Assembly (NCBI RefSeq): GCF_048128805.1
Contig: NC_135998.1
Location: forward strand, 10,056,656-10,120,655
Source: Centroberyx gerrardi
Lineage: Eukaryota; Chordata; Actinopteri; Beryciformes; Berycidae
DNA: 64,000 bases
Reading direction: 5' to 3'
The notes beneath the pieces are model-generated. The model was not told the DNA's origin and made no database searches. It was given only the letters and a program-made list of their open reading frames with translations. The position numbers and the translations under genes are program-made. Below, piece by piece: positions 33,419-45,165 of this stretch (the first letter of the stretch is position 1; each line of letters opens with the position of its first letter).

Positions 33419-33515
33419 TGTGATCCAGGTGAAGGTAGGCGAAGTTGTGCTTCTCCAGGACACTTAAGCCCTGCCGAAACTTGTTTGTGGTATTTCAATG
33501 GCATGCAAATTACCA
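33419..33515 (-). other. glul: Probable glul 5' UTR exon 1
   Basis: A perfect donor (GGATCACA|GTAAGT) ends this exon at 33419. It would join to the acceptor at 31692 (CTCTCTTAAG), six bases before the glul ATG, giving CA|GTGAGCATGGCC. The upstream side has no credible polypyrimidine tract, so I take it as a first exon whose cap site lies near 33515, about 30 bases from the TATA-like TATTAAA at 33542-33548. The exon has an upstream ATG at 33502-33504. No reading frame through it fuses in frame to glul, so it does not encode a targeting peptide as read here. Confidence 0.5.
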
Positions 33516-33518
33516 AGC

Positions 33519-33548
33519 TGATGTCACAGGCTCACGTGTACTTTAATA
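33519..33548 (-). promoter_or_regulatory. glul: Probable glul core promoter: TATA-like box, E-box, CRE-like site
   Basis: On the minus strand, in order: TATTAAA (33542-33548), CACGTG E-box (33533-33538) and TGACATCA (33519-33526, one base from the palindromic CRE). An octamer ATTTGCAT follows at 33503-33510. A CACGTG site between TATA and the cap is unusual and would suit USF/MYC/clock-type control. The sites are seen; their use is inferred. Confidence 0.4.
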
Positions 33549-33549
33549 C

Positions 33550-36500
33550 AACATTTCAATGACTGTCACACAAGACTGCGTGAGTGTGCATGTGTGTGAT
33601 TTGTTTCCAGTACATACAATCTGTGATCAGTGGATAAACAAAAAGGGATCTGCCATGCCTCAGACTTCAAAGTCATTCAAAACTGGTTTCGAGCGCTTGT
33701 TAATGTTAAAAACATCATCCACTACTTCTATTCTATGGACAGAAAACATATCAAGCAGTGAACACAGAACATGTATATACACAGTCAGCACATTGGAACC
33801 CTTTAAATAAATCTCCTTACTCAAAATCCACTCATTCCATCCTCCACATCAATAAATAACCTCAAATCCACTGTGGACATTGCACTGATTTTCCAAACAA
33901 TGACATTTAGGCTGGTACAACTGAGCCAGCCAAAACCCCTCTTCCCACGAGAAATAAACATGAACACCCACCTGTGCCAGAGAAAGCAAGCCATCTGCTG
34001 ATAGTGAGCAATTGCTGTTTGCTGAGCCAAGTCAAGCCTCGCAGCTCAGTGCACACAATTAAAGACTAGAAGCTCCTTACGCACTCACTTTCCATTAGAC
34101 TAGCTGTCCTGAGACTGGGGAGGGGGACAGAACTGTAGTACTCATACAGAGAGAGGGTCCGGTCACTGGGGGCAGTGTGTGTGTGTGGGTGTGTGTGCGT
34201 GTGAATGAACTATGGGTTTTTTTTGCCCGTACGTATCCGTATGTCCCTAAAAGTATAAAAAACTTGGAAAAGTAGTAATTTGTGAGGATCTGTGTTTGCT
34301 ATTTCTTAGAAAATGTGTGTGTGTGTGTGGGTTTGTATATCTAAATGTGTGAAGAGGGCAACTGAGGCTCGACATACAGCTGGCAGAGTAAAATACCACA
34401 TGTGAGAATTACGTTAATTGATAAACATCATATAGCAACATTCAGAACATTTTCAGAGGAGGAGAGGCACCGGAATATCAGGATTTATGTTTATGAACAA
34501 TAAACACGCCCGTGTATTAACAACGAATTAATTACGTATTGGTGGTTCTGTTACATAATGATTGCGTTTGTTGGCTATAAAATTCTTAAATGACTCACAG
34601 CAACAGCCACACATAAACCTGATGTGTGACATTCTTCTTCGTCAAACTGGATTGTTTAGTACCTCACTGTGCAACTTTCCAGTGACAATGAAGACACTAC
34701 TGAGAGAGAGAGACAGTCCAGAGTAACCCTCCTATGTTAAAAGTAACAAACGCCTTTTATGTTTGGGGTCAAATTGACCCCAGCAATTTAAATCTACAAA
34801 AATGATTGTAATTTAAAGTGATACTCAAGTTTACACTTCAGAACATCAGCAAGTAACACATAGCAGTTAGTCAATAATGGAAAAAACACCAATAAAAAGT
34901 AAATTAGTCACCAAAGTAGTCTTTCAAATAGCTGTGACAGGACAGAAAATCTTCAGGTGAGATAAAACTCAAAGAGAAATGGTGTGTGTGCATGTGTCTT
35001 ATGTTATGGGCCCTAAACCATGGGAACATTTTTGAAAGATCAAAAAATTGCATGGGAAAGTTCCCTCAGTATCAGTCAAAACAAAGAGAAAGAAAATAGG
35101 TGTAAAACTCTCTGGTTTCTCTGGTTTTATAAGGCTATTGTGTTTTGGGCCAAAATGACCACAAACAACACCGTTGTATACAAAGTGTGTACAGGACCTT
35201 GAAAACATAAATTTTATGTTTACCAGTTTTCCCCATGAAATTAGGAAGTCATGAAGTATCAAGCTGGAAAAATAATGTTAATCGTGTTTTTAGAGATGTT
35301 AAATGTTGAATGGGGTCAAATTGACCCCAAACATAGTAGGAGGGTTAAACTTGGACTCTCCACAGCACCCAGATATTAGGCTACATTATGGATATTAAAA
35401 CAGCAAAAACGGATAAGTAAGGTGAAAAAGGTGTAGCTGATGTCTTGGTACACAGTAGTCCCAGCTCACAGTCTAGCTCAGTATCGAGAATAATAAAGCC
35501 GCGCTGGTTTGCATGTAATCACATTGATTAAATGAAAAGAGCAAAGGAAAACAAAACCCAACCAAACAGACGGAGGTCCAGGATAAATGAGGGGGCAGCA
35601 GTGTGACCTAGAGAGAACGTCCCATTACTGGAAGGTCAGAGGTTCAATCCAAATTAAAAAAAAAAACAGTATCCTGGCCTTACCTTATCCTACTTAACTT
35701 AGAAAGTAGGCTACAAGCTGTTTTTTTTAAAGATATCAAGCCTAAAGAGATCACGCTCAGGTGCTTGGGCATGATACTGATAGGGAACAACCCTCATACA
35801 AAATGCTATCATGTGTTCTATCACAATAGAGTGCATGTCTACTGTCTACATAGAAACTTGACTTGGATGTTAGAGGCAGGGGGGGTTGAGTGAGAGCAGG
35901 TGTGTCAGTGAGGCTATCACCTCCCATCACACATTTTGTTTGTTGTTGATTTAGACCCACAATATCCCAGAAGGCTTAGCGGTAAATTCTGGTGTCTCAC
36001 AACCACCTTCATCTATAAAACCTCTGAGCACAGGTCAGATTTACACCCAGCTTCACTAATCTGGAAGTGCATAATATACACTTCAGGCCCATGAACATCT
36101 AGAATGATAACTATATCACTATAAACAATACATTTTTGCTCAAGCATTAACACACCACCATATTGTTTTATTTTGGCATGTGAGTTTTCAGACCAAAATG
36201 GTGGATGATTCTCTGATTCTCTGATTTCACTTTTACGCGCTCACCAACTGAACAACACAGTCGTAGGATTTGGGTTCATTAATTGTTGCGAAGGAGAGAT
36301 GAGCTGGCTGGGAGAATCAAATGCTCTTTCACAGGAGCTGTCTTGGTTTTCTGGCCCTGTATGAAGTATGAAGCATCACTGCAGTGAGCTGCCAAATTCT
36401 CCGCCTCCTTCTTTCTGTAATTTAATTTAATTGGTTGAAAATGTTTCATCTTTGTCTCTGAGATCGAACCAAAAATATAGTTATAGTTATCGTTTTGGAT

Positions 36501-37080
36501 GTTTTTATAGTTAGCGTTATAATGGGAACACAGACATTCTATTTACTTAGAACGGTTTCAATCTTTTTATAGTTATAAATATATTTATAGTTATAGTTCT
36601 AGATGTGAATGGGCCTTTAGGGTTCCTATACACTTAACTCACAACATCTCACCCAATTATTTCCAACTTAAACATCAACGTCAACATTAGGTGAATGGGA
36701 TGACTGAAACGGCCCTCTCAGCAGTTTAGACCTATGCATCTTGATTTCTTCAGAAAGAAAATCCTGTTGCTTAAAGATATCATATGGTTCAAAAGCTCGG
36801 TCACAGCAAGTAAAGGGTCAAATGATCAAAGAACCACAAAAGGCAATGCTAAGTGGATCAGACCTGTTGACAACAAGTTCAGATTTGATGTGCCAAGTCA
36901 TTTGAGGACAGTGTCAAGTGCTGGATTCATTCAGCAAGTGAGCATGTGTGTGGATGCCCATCTTCTCTCTTCGTTATGCTTTTCTCACGATCCGTCCGCT
37001 CTTCCTCAGGTCTCTCCCTCCTCTCTCGGCCCTGACAGGCTGGCTGCTGACCCTCCAGGCTCCCTGACACACCCGGGCAC
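33550..37080. other. Upstream of glul: non-coding, repeats only
   Basis: It holds TG arrays near 34175-34205 and 34312-34330, the MITE at 34724-35347, a SINE remnant near 35591-35660 (GTGACCTAGAGAGAACGTCC, GGTCAGAGGTTCAATCC), and TATAGTTATAGTT-type repeats at about 36470-36605. No exon was recognised on either strand. If the exon at 37652-37779 is real, this interval may be part of its first intron. Confidence 0.5.
34724..35347. mobile_element. MITE with TAACCCTCCTA ends
   Basis: The left end TAACCCTCCTATGTT and right end ACATAGTAGGAGGGTTA are inverted. Just inside both lies the palindromic GGGGTCAAATTGACCCC (34763-34782 and about 35312-35328). The left arm has a short insertion relative to the right. 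The interior is non-coding. This is a common teleost type with ends of this form. Confidence 0.75.
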
Positions 37081-37455
37081 TGAGGAGGGGGAGAGGAGAG
37101 GGAGAGGAGGGGGAAAGGAGGGGGAGAGAAGGGGGAGAGGAGAGGGAGTGGAGAGGGAAAGGAGGGGGAGAGGAGAGGGAGTGGAGAGGGAAAGGAGGGG
37201 GAGAGGAGGGGGAGAGGAGGGAGAGAGAAGGGGGAGAGGAGAGGGAGAGGAGGGAGAGAGGAGAGGGAGAGGAGAGGGAAAGGAGGGGGAGAGGAGGGAG
37301 AGAGAAGGGAGAGAGGAGAGGGAGAGGAGGGAGAGAGAAGGGGGAGAGGAGAGGGAGAGGAGGGAGAGAGGAGAGGGAGAGGAGAGGGAAAGGAGGGGGA
37401 GAGGAGGGAGAGAGAAGGGGGAGAGGAGGGAGAGAGGAGAGGGAGAGGAGAGGGA
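37081..37455. repeat. 375-bp polypurine minisatellite (GGGGAGAGG-type)
   Basis: Essentially only A and G on the plus strand for about 370 bases, built of GGAGAGG, GGGGGAGAGG, GGAAAGG and GGAGTGG units. There is a higher-order period: 37221-37309 is repeated exactly at 37331-37419 (110 bases apart). The long open frames on both strands (Gly-Arg-Glu rich one way, Ser-Pro-Leu rich the other) are by-products of the composition. Confidence 0.9.
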
Positions 37456-37651
37456 TGGCACAGCAGAAGCCCATTATTTTCAATTTTATTAAAACAAGTG
37501 ACTGCATTTATCAGCAAATGGTAGAGTCTACTATTTACATTCAGTGGTAACCCATTTGTCGATAGTGATAACTGTCTTCTCACCGCCTGTCAGCCCTTCA
37601 GATTTCCTGACCAACCCCCACCGCCCCCCACTGTGTTTTTCACGCCCTCAC

Positions 37652-37779
37652 CTTGAGCACAGCATAGGTCCAGCCCGTTTGCGGGGCTTGGCACACTGTC
37701 TCCGGTACTGCATCCAGCCACAGACCAGTTCGTGGGCTATCATCACGTACAGCAGGAAGATGAGCACGGCGGGATCCAT
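37652..37779 (-). CDS. Unrecognised first-exon candidate of a small membrane protein
   Basis: I do not recognise this gene. An ATG at 37777-37779 opens a frame that runs 42 codons plus two bases to a good donor (TCAAG|GTGAGG). It begins MDPAVLIFLLYVMIAHELVC, a hydrophobic segment of about 15 residues, followed by WMQYRRQC and the basic run KPRKR. By the positive-inside rule this would be a single-pass protein with its C-terminal side in the cytosol. An in-frame stop (TGA) lies directly before the ATG. The region upstream (37780-38170) is CpG-richer and could be a promoter. The next exon was not found with confidence. Spliced to the exon at 33419-33479 it would stop within five codons, giving a protein of about 47 residues. 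It could also be chance. Confidence 0.35.
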
Positions 37780-38599
37780 TCAGCCAGACCGCTGTATGGG
37801 GGAACGGGGTCGTGCAGGTATCCGAAACCCCCCTCCCCAAAAAAAAACAAAAAAACAATGACAGGCTGCTGCGGTTTTGCGGTCTCCTGGTCTTGTGCTG
37901 CACGAGGAATTGTTACTGATGAGGCGACACGGATGGTCCTTTCTGCTGAACTTGCCTCCGTGTCCAGTTCAACTTCAGGTGGTCAGGTCGCGAGGTAGAA
38001 ACGGCTGCGATGTGCGCTCGCACGCCATCCATGATAACACGGCATATGTAAATACTCCAATATTTATGTTGCAGTTCATCTAAGTTACAACGGTGATTTT
38101 AACATGGTCATTGACAACAGATGGGAGTCACGCTGAGACCGACGGAGAGGGGGCATCGGATGATGTTGCCGTAGAGACGTGGCGTTGCTAGGGATATGTC
38201 GTCATCCCCTGTTAAGCATCTTTTCAATGGTTTGTAGCCTCAGTGCATGATCGCTTGATCCACATTCACCCTGTAACACAATCGTCGCATTTTGGATGCA
38301 ATCCTTTGATGAGAAGTTTAATTCCAAACTAACGTGTCCACCATTTGAAAAATGTGAAATCTCCTTCCTCCCATTAAAGTACAAGCCATTATTGAACAAC
38401 ATTGAATTTATTTAGCTGTCTTTATATAAAAGGGCAACATTTTAGAGAATGTGATATCTGTTTTTTTTATATTGAGTCACGATTAGGTCACTTTTTTCAT
38501 AAAAAATATTATTTATTGTGACATGAAACATCTCATCACACAATTACTTTATTCCCAGTACACCAACGTAATCTCAGAATGAAAAATATACTGTGACCA
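37780..38599. other. Intergenic; CpG-richer possible promoter near 37880-38200
   Basis: Beyond the mamdc4 3' end the sequence is AT-rich to about 38210. From there to 37880 CpG dinucleotides are frequent (GCTGCGATGTGCGCTCGCAC, GACGTGGCGTTGCTAGGGAT), the latter with an RFX X-box-like half-site. This may be the promoter of the candidate exon at 37652-37779. No coding frame is supported. Confidence 0.35.
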
Positions 38600-39373
38600 A
38601 GGTTAAAACAAAGTTCTTTAATTTATTCAGCATCAGACAAAGCACCCACAGATCCATAACTTTACATCCTTTCTACTGTACAATTCAGTCTTTTGCCAAA
38701 CAGCATTACAGGATGTCAGTCTCCTTTCTAACTAGGCAACATCTTCTGGAACTGGTACTACAAGCTTTAACTGATTTTTTTTGTCCCAATCTGTTTACAG
38801 TTGCTCCTTCCCTTTTCATTTCTCTGCAAAGCCGTTAAGAAAGGAGTCCAACCAACTGCCCTCTCTTTAACCAACAGCCAACGTTCACAACTAGACGACC
38901 ATGATTCTGCAGTTTTGCACGTAGAGCAATATGCTCGATCTCAAGGCAATAAACTGTTAGAACTTCCCTATGGATCCTAAATCTGAATGCAACCATTACT
39001 GCAAGTCATGGGTTATGCCCAGTCTTGATTTAAAGAAGGTTCCTAATATTTCCGTCCATGAGATGTTAGCCCTCGTCCTTCTGACTTCTCTTCTCTGTCC
39101 ATATAGGGAGGGAGAGAGAGCCGCAACCCTTAAGGACCCCACCAAATCTATGGCGGCTTCACTGATTAGGCCTACACTATGGATCAGTGTTTTAGTATGT
39201 GGTGTGTGTTTGTGTGTGTATGTGTATGTATGTGTATGTGTGTGTATCTGTGTACATGCAAGGACGACACAAGCAGTTCTGCTGCTGTGATATCGCCTCA
39301 ATTTCTCAGAGCCACCTTTATGTGGCAGGACACCGCTCTTCTGCCTCACGCCACCTCCATCTCTCTCGTGTGG
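38600..39373 (-). other. mamdc4: mamdc4 3' UTR with poly(A) signal
   Basis: It runs from the mamdc4 stop codon (39374-39376) to an AATAAA on the minus strand at 38622-38627 (CTGAATAAATTAAAG), with cleavage expected near 38600. A (TG)n-type array at about 39197-39250 (CA repeats in the transcript) lies within it. Confidence 0.6.
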
Positions 39374-40138
39374 TCAGAGACCTGCAGAAACACGGGAAAA
39401 AGTCAGAAGTCAGAAAAAAAGTCATTCTGTCAGTGAGCAGAATCTGTAATTGGCTATACAGGTCTATGCAGCACAACAGTATTAAACTCCTTACAACACA
39501 ATTATTTGATAACCAATAACATTTTTGTGTAGCCCTCTTCTTAAAGTTATAAAGTGCAACAACAGCTGTTTCTCGCGGGATGTCTGCACAACTAAACACA
39601 CATTAGTAACTGTTCCTACCGTTGTTCATCTCTTGAGTGACAGGCTGAAACCGCTGCAGTACCTGCTTATCATGTTATACAGGTTTATGAATCAGTAACA
39701 GTAAAAATGAAACCGCCTCTATTGAAATGCACTCACAGAGGTCATAACATCGTTGAAGCCAGCCGCCATTGGATGGTTTGTTTGCACTGGTGGCACAGTC
39801 ACATGGTCCTGCTGATACTGAAAAATCAACTGAACATTAACATTAACAAATCAACCTAGCTACATTAATACCCATAGCCCAAATCAATGCTAAATCAATT
39901 TTGCTGGTATTGCCAAAGGTGAGGATGACAGATATACTCACTGCGCAGTCTGCATCATATGATTCATTACTGAAGCCAACACCACCTGAGGAAGAGGATG
40001 ATAGGCCAGTAGCCGAAGACTTGGCTCTGTCACGGCTTCGCAGGTAGTAAACCAGCAGGGCGATCAGAGTGCCGAGCAGCAACAGGACGACGATGATGGA
40101 TGCTGCGATCCCACCTGTGTTGTCTCCTTTTGATGTGG
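39374..40138 (-). CDS. mamdc4: mamdc4 exons 27-30: transmembrane helix and cytosolic tail
   Basis: Exons 39942-40138, 39737-39817, 39620-39662 and 39374-39381 (8 coding bases and the stop). Exon 27 encodes the helix (residues about 1127-1149, IAASIIVVLLLLGTLIALLV) and then RSRDR, a stop-transfer charge cluster. FSNESY at 1172-1177 fits the FxNxxY/F endocytic, PTB-binding consensus; the mammalian tail has FDNILF at the same place. A second GFND occurs in exon 28. The last two exons are short, and the acceptor of exon 29 is weak in pyrimidines, so alternative C-termini are possible. Confidence 0.85.
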
Positions 40139-43100
40139 CTGTATGGGAGTCAGAGGGTACAGTTAGACATCAGCTCCACTGGAGACGGTGCTAAAGAGAA
40201 CAGGGACGCATTGTATTTGATCCAAGTTAGGAATTTAGTTAAAATAGGTAGATGGGAAGTTGGGAATGTCTCATCTTACTTGTCACTGGATCTGTGACTT
40301 GTCCAGCGCAGTTCACCCCTACGGTGTACTCAATGTCATCCAAAGCTAGAATCCCTGCTGTGCCTTTGATACCCTCAAACACAATCTGATAACACACAAA
40401 CGAGATAAAACCTCTTAGGCCACACGTTGAGTCAGTTTCGTGAAAGCAACATAAATCTAGAAGGGCTACGGATTTGCCAAAAATACAGCTCTTCACTGAA
40501 AAATGTAATTTTAAAGGACTATGCTTAATCTGTGTATCTGAAACAGACCCATTATCACAAATACTGTCCAGAATGAGACATTTAGCAATACACAGGATTC
40601 AATGTAACTGTCTCTTGTGCTATTAGACAAGGCCGAGTGCTTTCATACTGTACAAACCTGGCTTGTGAGTGTGGTTATGTAATTGGGATTATGAAGCACT
40701 TTTGTATAGGATAAGGGTAAACGTAAAAGGGTTAACAGTAAAAGTACAATGCTAGTGTTTATGTACTAAATTATTGGTATTATTATCATTCAGTTTGCAC
40801 CTCCCATCACATACAGAGAGGATATTTGTCAGGTATCAGATATTTTGACAGGTGAGCGTCTAACCTGGTAATCCTGAGTAGAGGTGATGTTTACGTCAAA
40901 GCGTTTCCACACTGCTCCCACCTCTTTCACCGTCAGCAGCTGATGCAGCTCGTCTCCAGACAACCTCCACACCTTCAGCTGGTTGTCAGCTGCATACATG
41001 TTTAAAAAAAGGTGTGTGGTATTACGAAATATAAACAGGGAATACATAATAGGGGCTAGGTTTGGCGTTAAGACCACTAGTCACCGCTTCATCGCAATTC
41101 CCCCTCCTGCTCGTCTTTATCACATATAATCTATCTATAATCACATCTACAAAGTAATGTAATTCATGGACAGAATATATATTGGAAAAGTTTTATTCTA
41201 AAATGAGATGTCCATCATTTGGAAAAAGCATCACTTACTCTAATAAAATGACGACTAATATTAATAGAACTCATTGTGGAATATTACTGAGTTACTGGCA
41301 ATAAGTCAGTAAGACTTTTATTTAAAGGTCTTAACATAAGCACAACCTAGTGGTGTGTGAGAATAATGAATAGTGAAATAACTGCTATATTTGTCCAGCC
41401 AAGTCCTGTACTATTATAGATGTTTATAATAATTATAATGACTATATGTACAGCTATTTACAAGAATATATTCAGTAGTGATAATAACTAATATTATAAT
41501 ATATGTTGTTGAGTATATCAAATATATTTACAACACAGATCCTTATGTACAGATCATTATGTACTACCAAAAATAAAAACTGAAATGGGAAGACGGACTT
41601 TTATTTTCAGAACTGTTAAATTATGGAATTCATTACAATAACTCACTCAAGAACAGTACGGCGGTTGGATTGTTGATTGCAAGATTTCAAGATTTAAATG
41701 TAGTTATCATCACACTATTGTATTGCACGGTTTGTAGAGTGAACACATGTAGATGAATATGTGTATATATGTAGGTCCATACGGGATAAGTGTCAATGTA
41801 TGTAGGTTATATGTGTCATGCATGTATGTATATGATATATGTGTGTCAACAATTATGTGTTGTATAATATGAATTGTTGTATGCTTAAATGTTTTTAATG
41901 TGGACTCTTGGAAGATTAGCCAATAGGCTAAAAGAGATCCAAATAAAATCAAATCAAATCCTTACCAGATGACGGCTTGTGGGCCCAGAATTTCAGGCAG
42001 GTGCCCTTCGTCGGGGGCAGGTGAGCGCTCAGCAGCTGAGCGTTTTGATTGGCTGGGGTCCGGCTGCTGCTCGGAAACAACAAGAAGTGACCTGTGAAAT
42101 GGAAACAGAGGGCAGCGAGGAGAGCAAACATCAAAGATAGTCTCTGTTTTACACTTCAGTATATTTTGGGCATCAACCTTGGACACACACACACACACAC
42201 ACACACAGCTGGTCGCACACACAAAATGTGTTTAGATTAAAAAACTCTAATGCACACACACACACAAACAGTCTTGGTCTCTCCCTCCCTCTCGCTTTCA
42301 ATGTGAGGGTGTGTTACAAGATGTAATTAAGAGATGTGATCTGGTGGATAAATTGAGGCTTTTGCATCCACAGGGTAAACAGTTCACATGGACTAAAGTG
42401 TGTGTGTGTGTGTCTGTGTGTGCGTGTGTGTGTGTGAGAGAGAGAGAAGGGAGGGGGGTGTCACTGTGAGTGTATCATGAGTTCACCTACATGTCTTCAA
42501 TTTGCCTACATATTTTCAATTATCATACAAATTAGCTAGGGAAAATGTGAGTTCTGTCCTGTCAGCTTTTCTGAGTATTCAAAATGTATTATAATTCCAC
42601 AGGTGTATTTAAATGTATGTATGTATGTATGTAAATGTAGGTGTGTGTGGGCTGCTGTTTTTTGGTATGTAGTTCTGTTGTTGGTGTGTGAGTTGGTTGA
42701 ATTTTAGTTACTTTTCCCACTGTTTTGTTGTGAAATATTTAATTTAACTGTCTCAACAGCTAAAAAACATCTCTCTCCCTCTCCCTGTCTTTCTCTCTTT
42801 CCATTTCACTTCACACTGGTTTACCTTTGTCTGTCCCCAGACTGTGGTCATGAGGTGGGGTGGAGTAGTGGGTCTCTACTTCCCGACTAGTCAGCTCCCA
42901 GTCCAGTTTGTCCTTATCGAGGTTTTGAGTGTTGCTCCAGCCACACATGCCTCTCTCCAGGTCGCATTTAGAACCTGACAGATTTTAAGAAGATTATACA
43001 GTAGCCCCAAGAGAAAACAAGTGTGTGCTCTGCAAATATCTTTCGTTTAAATGTTTACTTGAAATACGTTTCAGGAAAAAACTTTTTATTTGTAAAGCCT

Positions 43101-45129
43101 GTGAATAATGTCACCATAAGTTGTTTTCAAGATGCTTGGGTTTATTTAGGATTTTAGGTTTTAGATTTATGATGCACATAATTGCAGCATGGCGTATATA
43201 TAAATAAATAAATGAATGAATAAGTAAAATATAATCTTCATCATTATCAGTATACTCTATGTTCATTCTGCTCTTTCATATAGCAGTCTATCCATTTGCA
43301 TTATGTGCAAAATGTACTAATGTACTGCAGATGTAAAAGTTGTAGTTTGAGAATCTTTTATTATTATTCATCATATTATTTTTTCAAAGCCAGGGTCAAG
43401 ACAAATAGTTGGGTTGCAGAAGATTAAAATGGGCCCACAAAATATTCTGGAGAAAAGGGAGTTTTAACAGGACAATTATATTTCTAGTTTTGTCTGAAGC
43501 TTGTGGCTGTTAGGTTTGTCATTGTTGCCCCTGCAATAGAAACTAGGCTGAATAAGAACAAACATTGAGGCTCATGGGTTTTAGTCTAAATTCATATAAA
43601 ATTTTGTTAGATTAACTTGCACAATGGCCTAGAAAATTAGTTTTGGGTTGCAGGAAAAAAAACTCTAGGAGAGGACAATACAAACCTTGATTTTGACATG
43701 GGTGAGCTAAGAGGACGACGTCATCTACTGCAACATGAGTGCCTTTGCCACCTGCCCCGACCACCTCAAACTCCAACTGCAAAGCAAAATCAGCTCGATT
43801 TAAAAAAAAAAAAAAACACAGTAAGATCTATCCGCTTCAGTGATGCGCTTGTTAATCACAAGATTGATCCAATAACTGCATAATAAATTCACCAATAACA
43901 ACTATAAAGGCTTGTGAAGGGAAGGTAACCGGTTCAAATCAGGTCGGGAAAATTACAGTCAAAGTGCCCATTTCAATGTCATTTAATCCCCAAATGCTTC
44001 TCAGTTGAAGATTATGGCTGTACTGCATCGCCTCCAGGCCTGACTGTGTGTTAAAGTATAAATATGAAGCAGAGCAGGTCAGCAAACCCTTTCCTGGATA
44101 AATAAACATAAAAAAATGTGTCTAGCCAATGATCAGATTACATAATGTGGGCAGAACCTGGAGTATTTTATAGGTTTTTTTCAGATAGCACAGTGAAGAT
44201 GGACAGGAAAACAGTAGAGAGAAAAGTATGAGAGCAGTGTAGGTGATTCTACTATATTCTACTCAAGCACCAGGTTAAACACACACACACACTGGTCTCT
44301 GCTTATTTTCATTTCAGGGGGTGAATTTTCAGATTTTGAGAAACTGGCATGAGATGGTTATCAAATTCAACCTATGATTCTTTTATAATTTATTATAATG
44401 AATGCTCTATCATTAGCAAATTAATTGAAGTTTAATTTGATTTTGAATTATTGAATTGCAAATGAATTGACCTATGTAACTGACGGGAGTGCTCTAGTGC
44501 TCCATGCTCTATACCTGCCAGTCCACAAGGGTGCTACTGATGTTGCCGTTGCCATGGCGCCAGACGTTTCCCTGGTTCAAGTTGTCGGAGAAGACCTTAA
44601 CCCTCTCTCCCTTCACCGGCTTCATGTACACAGTCAGAGAACCTGCAGGCACACACACAGACACACACAGACACACACCACATTGTGTAAACCTGATTTT
44701 TAAATACATATTATTAAGGCACTCTCAAACAGTGTTGGGATAACGCATTACAAAGTTATGTGTTACTGTAATCACATTAATTTCTCCTGTAATGGAGTCA
44801 AATAGAGTATTATTGTTCCAATTTCAGTAATCACATTACAGTTATTGATCTAACAGATAGGTTGTTACTCGCATTACATTATTTAGCCTTTTTAACCTCT
44901 ATTGGTATAATATCTATCAAAAGATTCCCATTGTCGCCCAGCACAATCATTTTAGGGTGTAACGCAAAAGTAATGTAACAAGTAGTGTAACTAATTACTT
45001 TTCTCAGGGAGTAATAAGTAAAGTAATTCATTATTTTGAAGAAGTAATGCGTATTTTATTACTTTTTTTCCAGCAAAGACCCCAACACTGCTCTCAAAAC
45101 AGACCAAGTGTGCTTGTGTATCTATCCAT

Positions 45130-45165
<36 letters not shown>

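Noticed and set aside
33419..33479. In-frame reading FRQGLSVLEKHNFAYLHLDH as a mitochondrial leader for glutamine synthetase
   Set aside because: Some fish enzymes carry a leader, but this frame does not join in phase with the glul ATG exon, and another frame stops at once. A 5' UTR role fits better.
36734..37492. 252-codon open frame on the plus strand, and long Ser-Pro-Leu frames on the minus strand
   Set aside because: They owe their length to the purine-only minisatellite at 37081-37455, which cannot contain stops in these frames. There is no domain, splice or promoter support.
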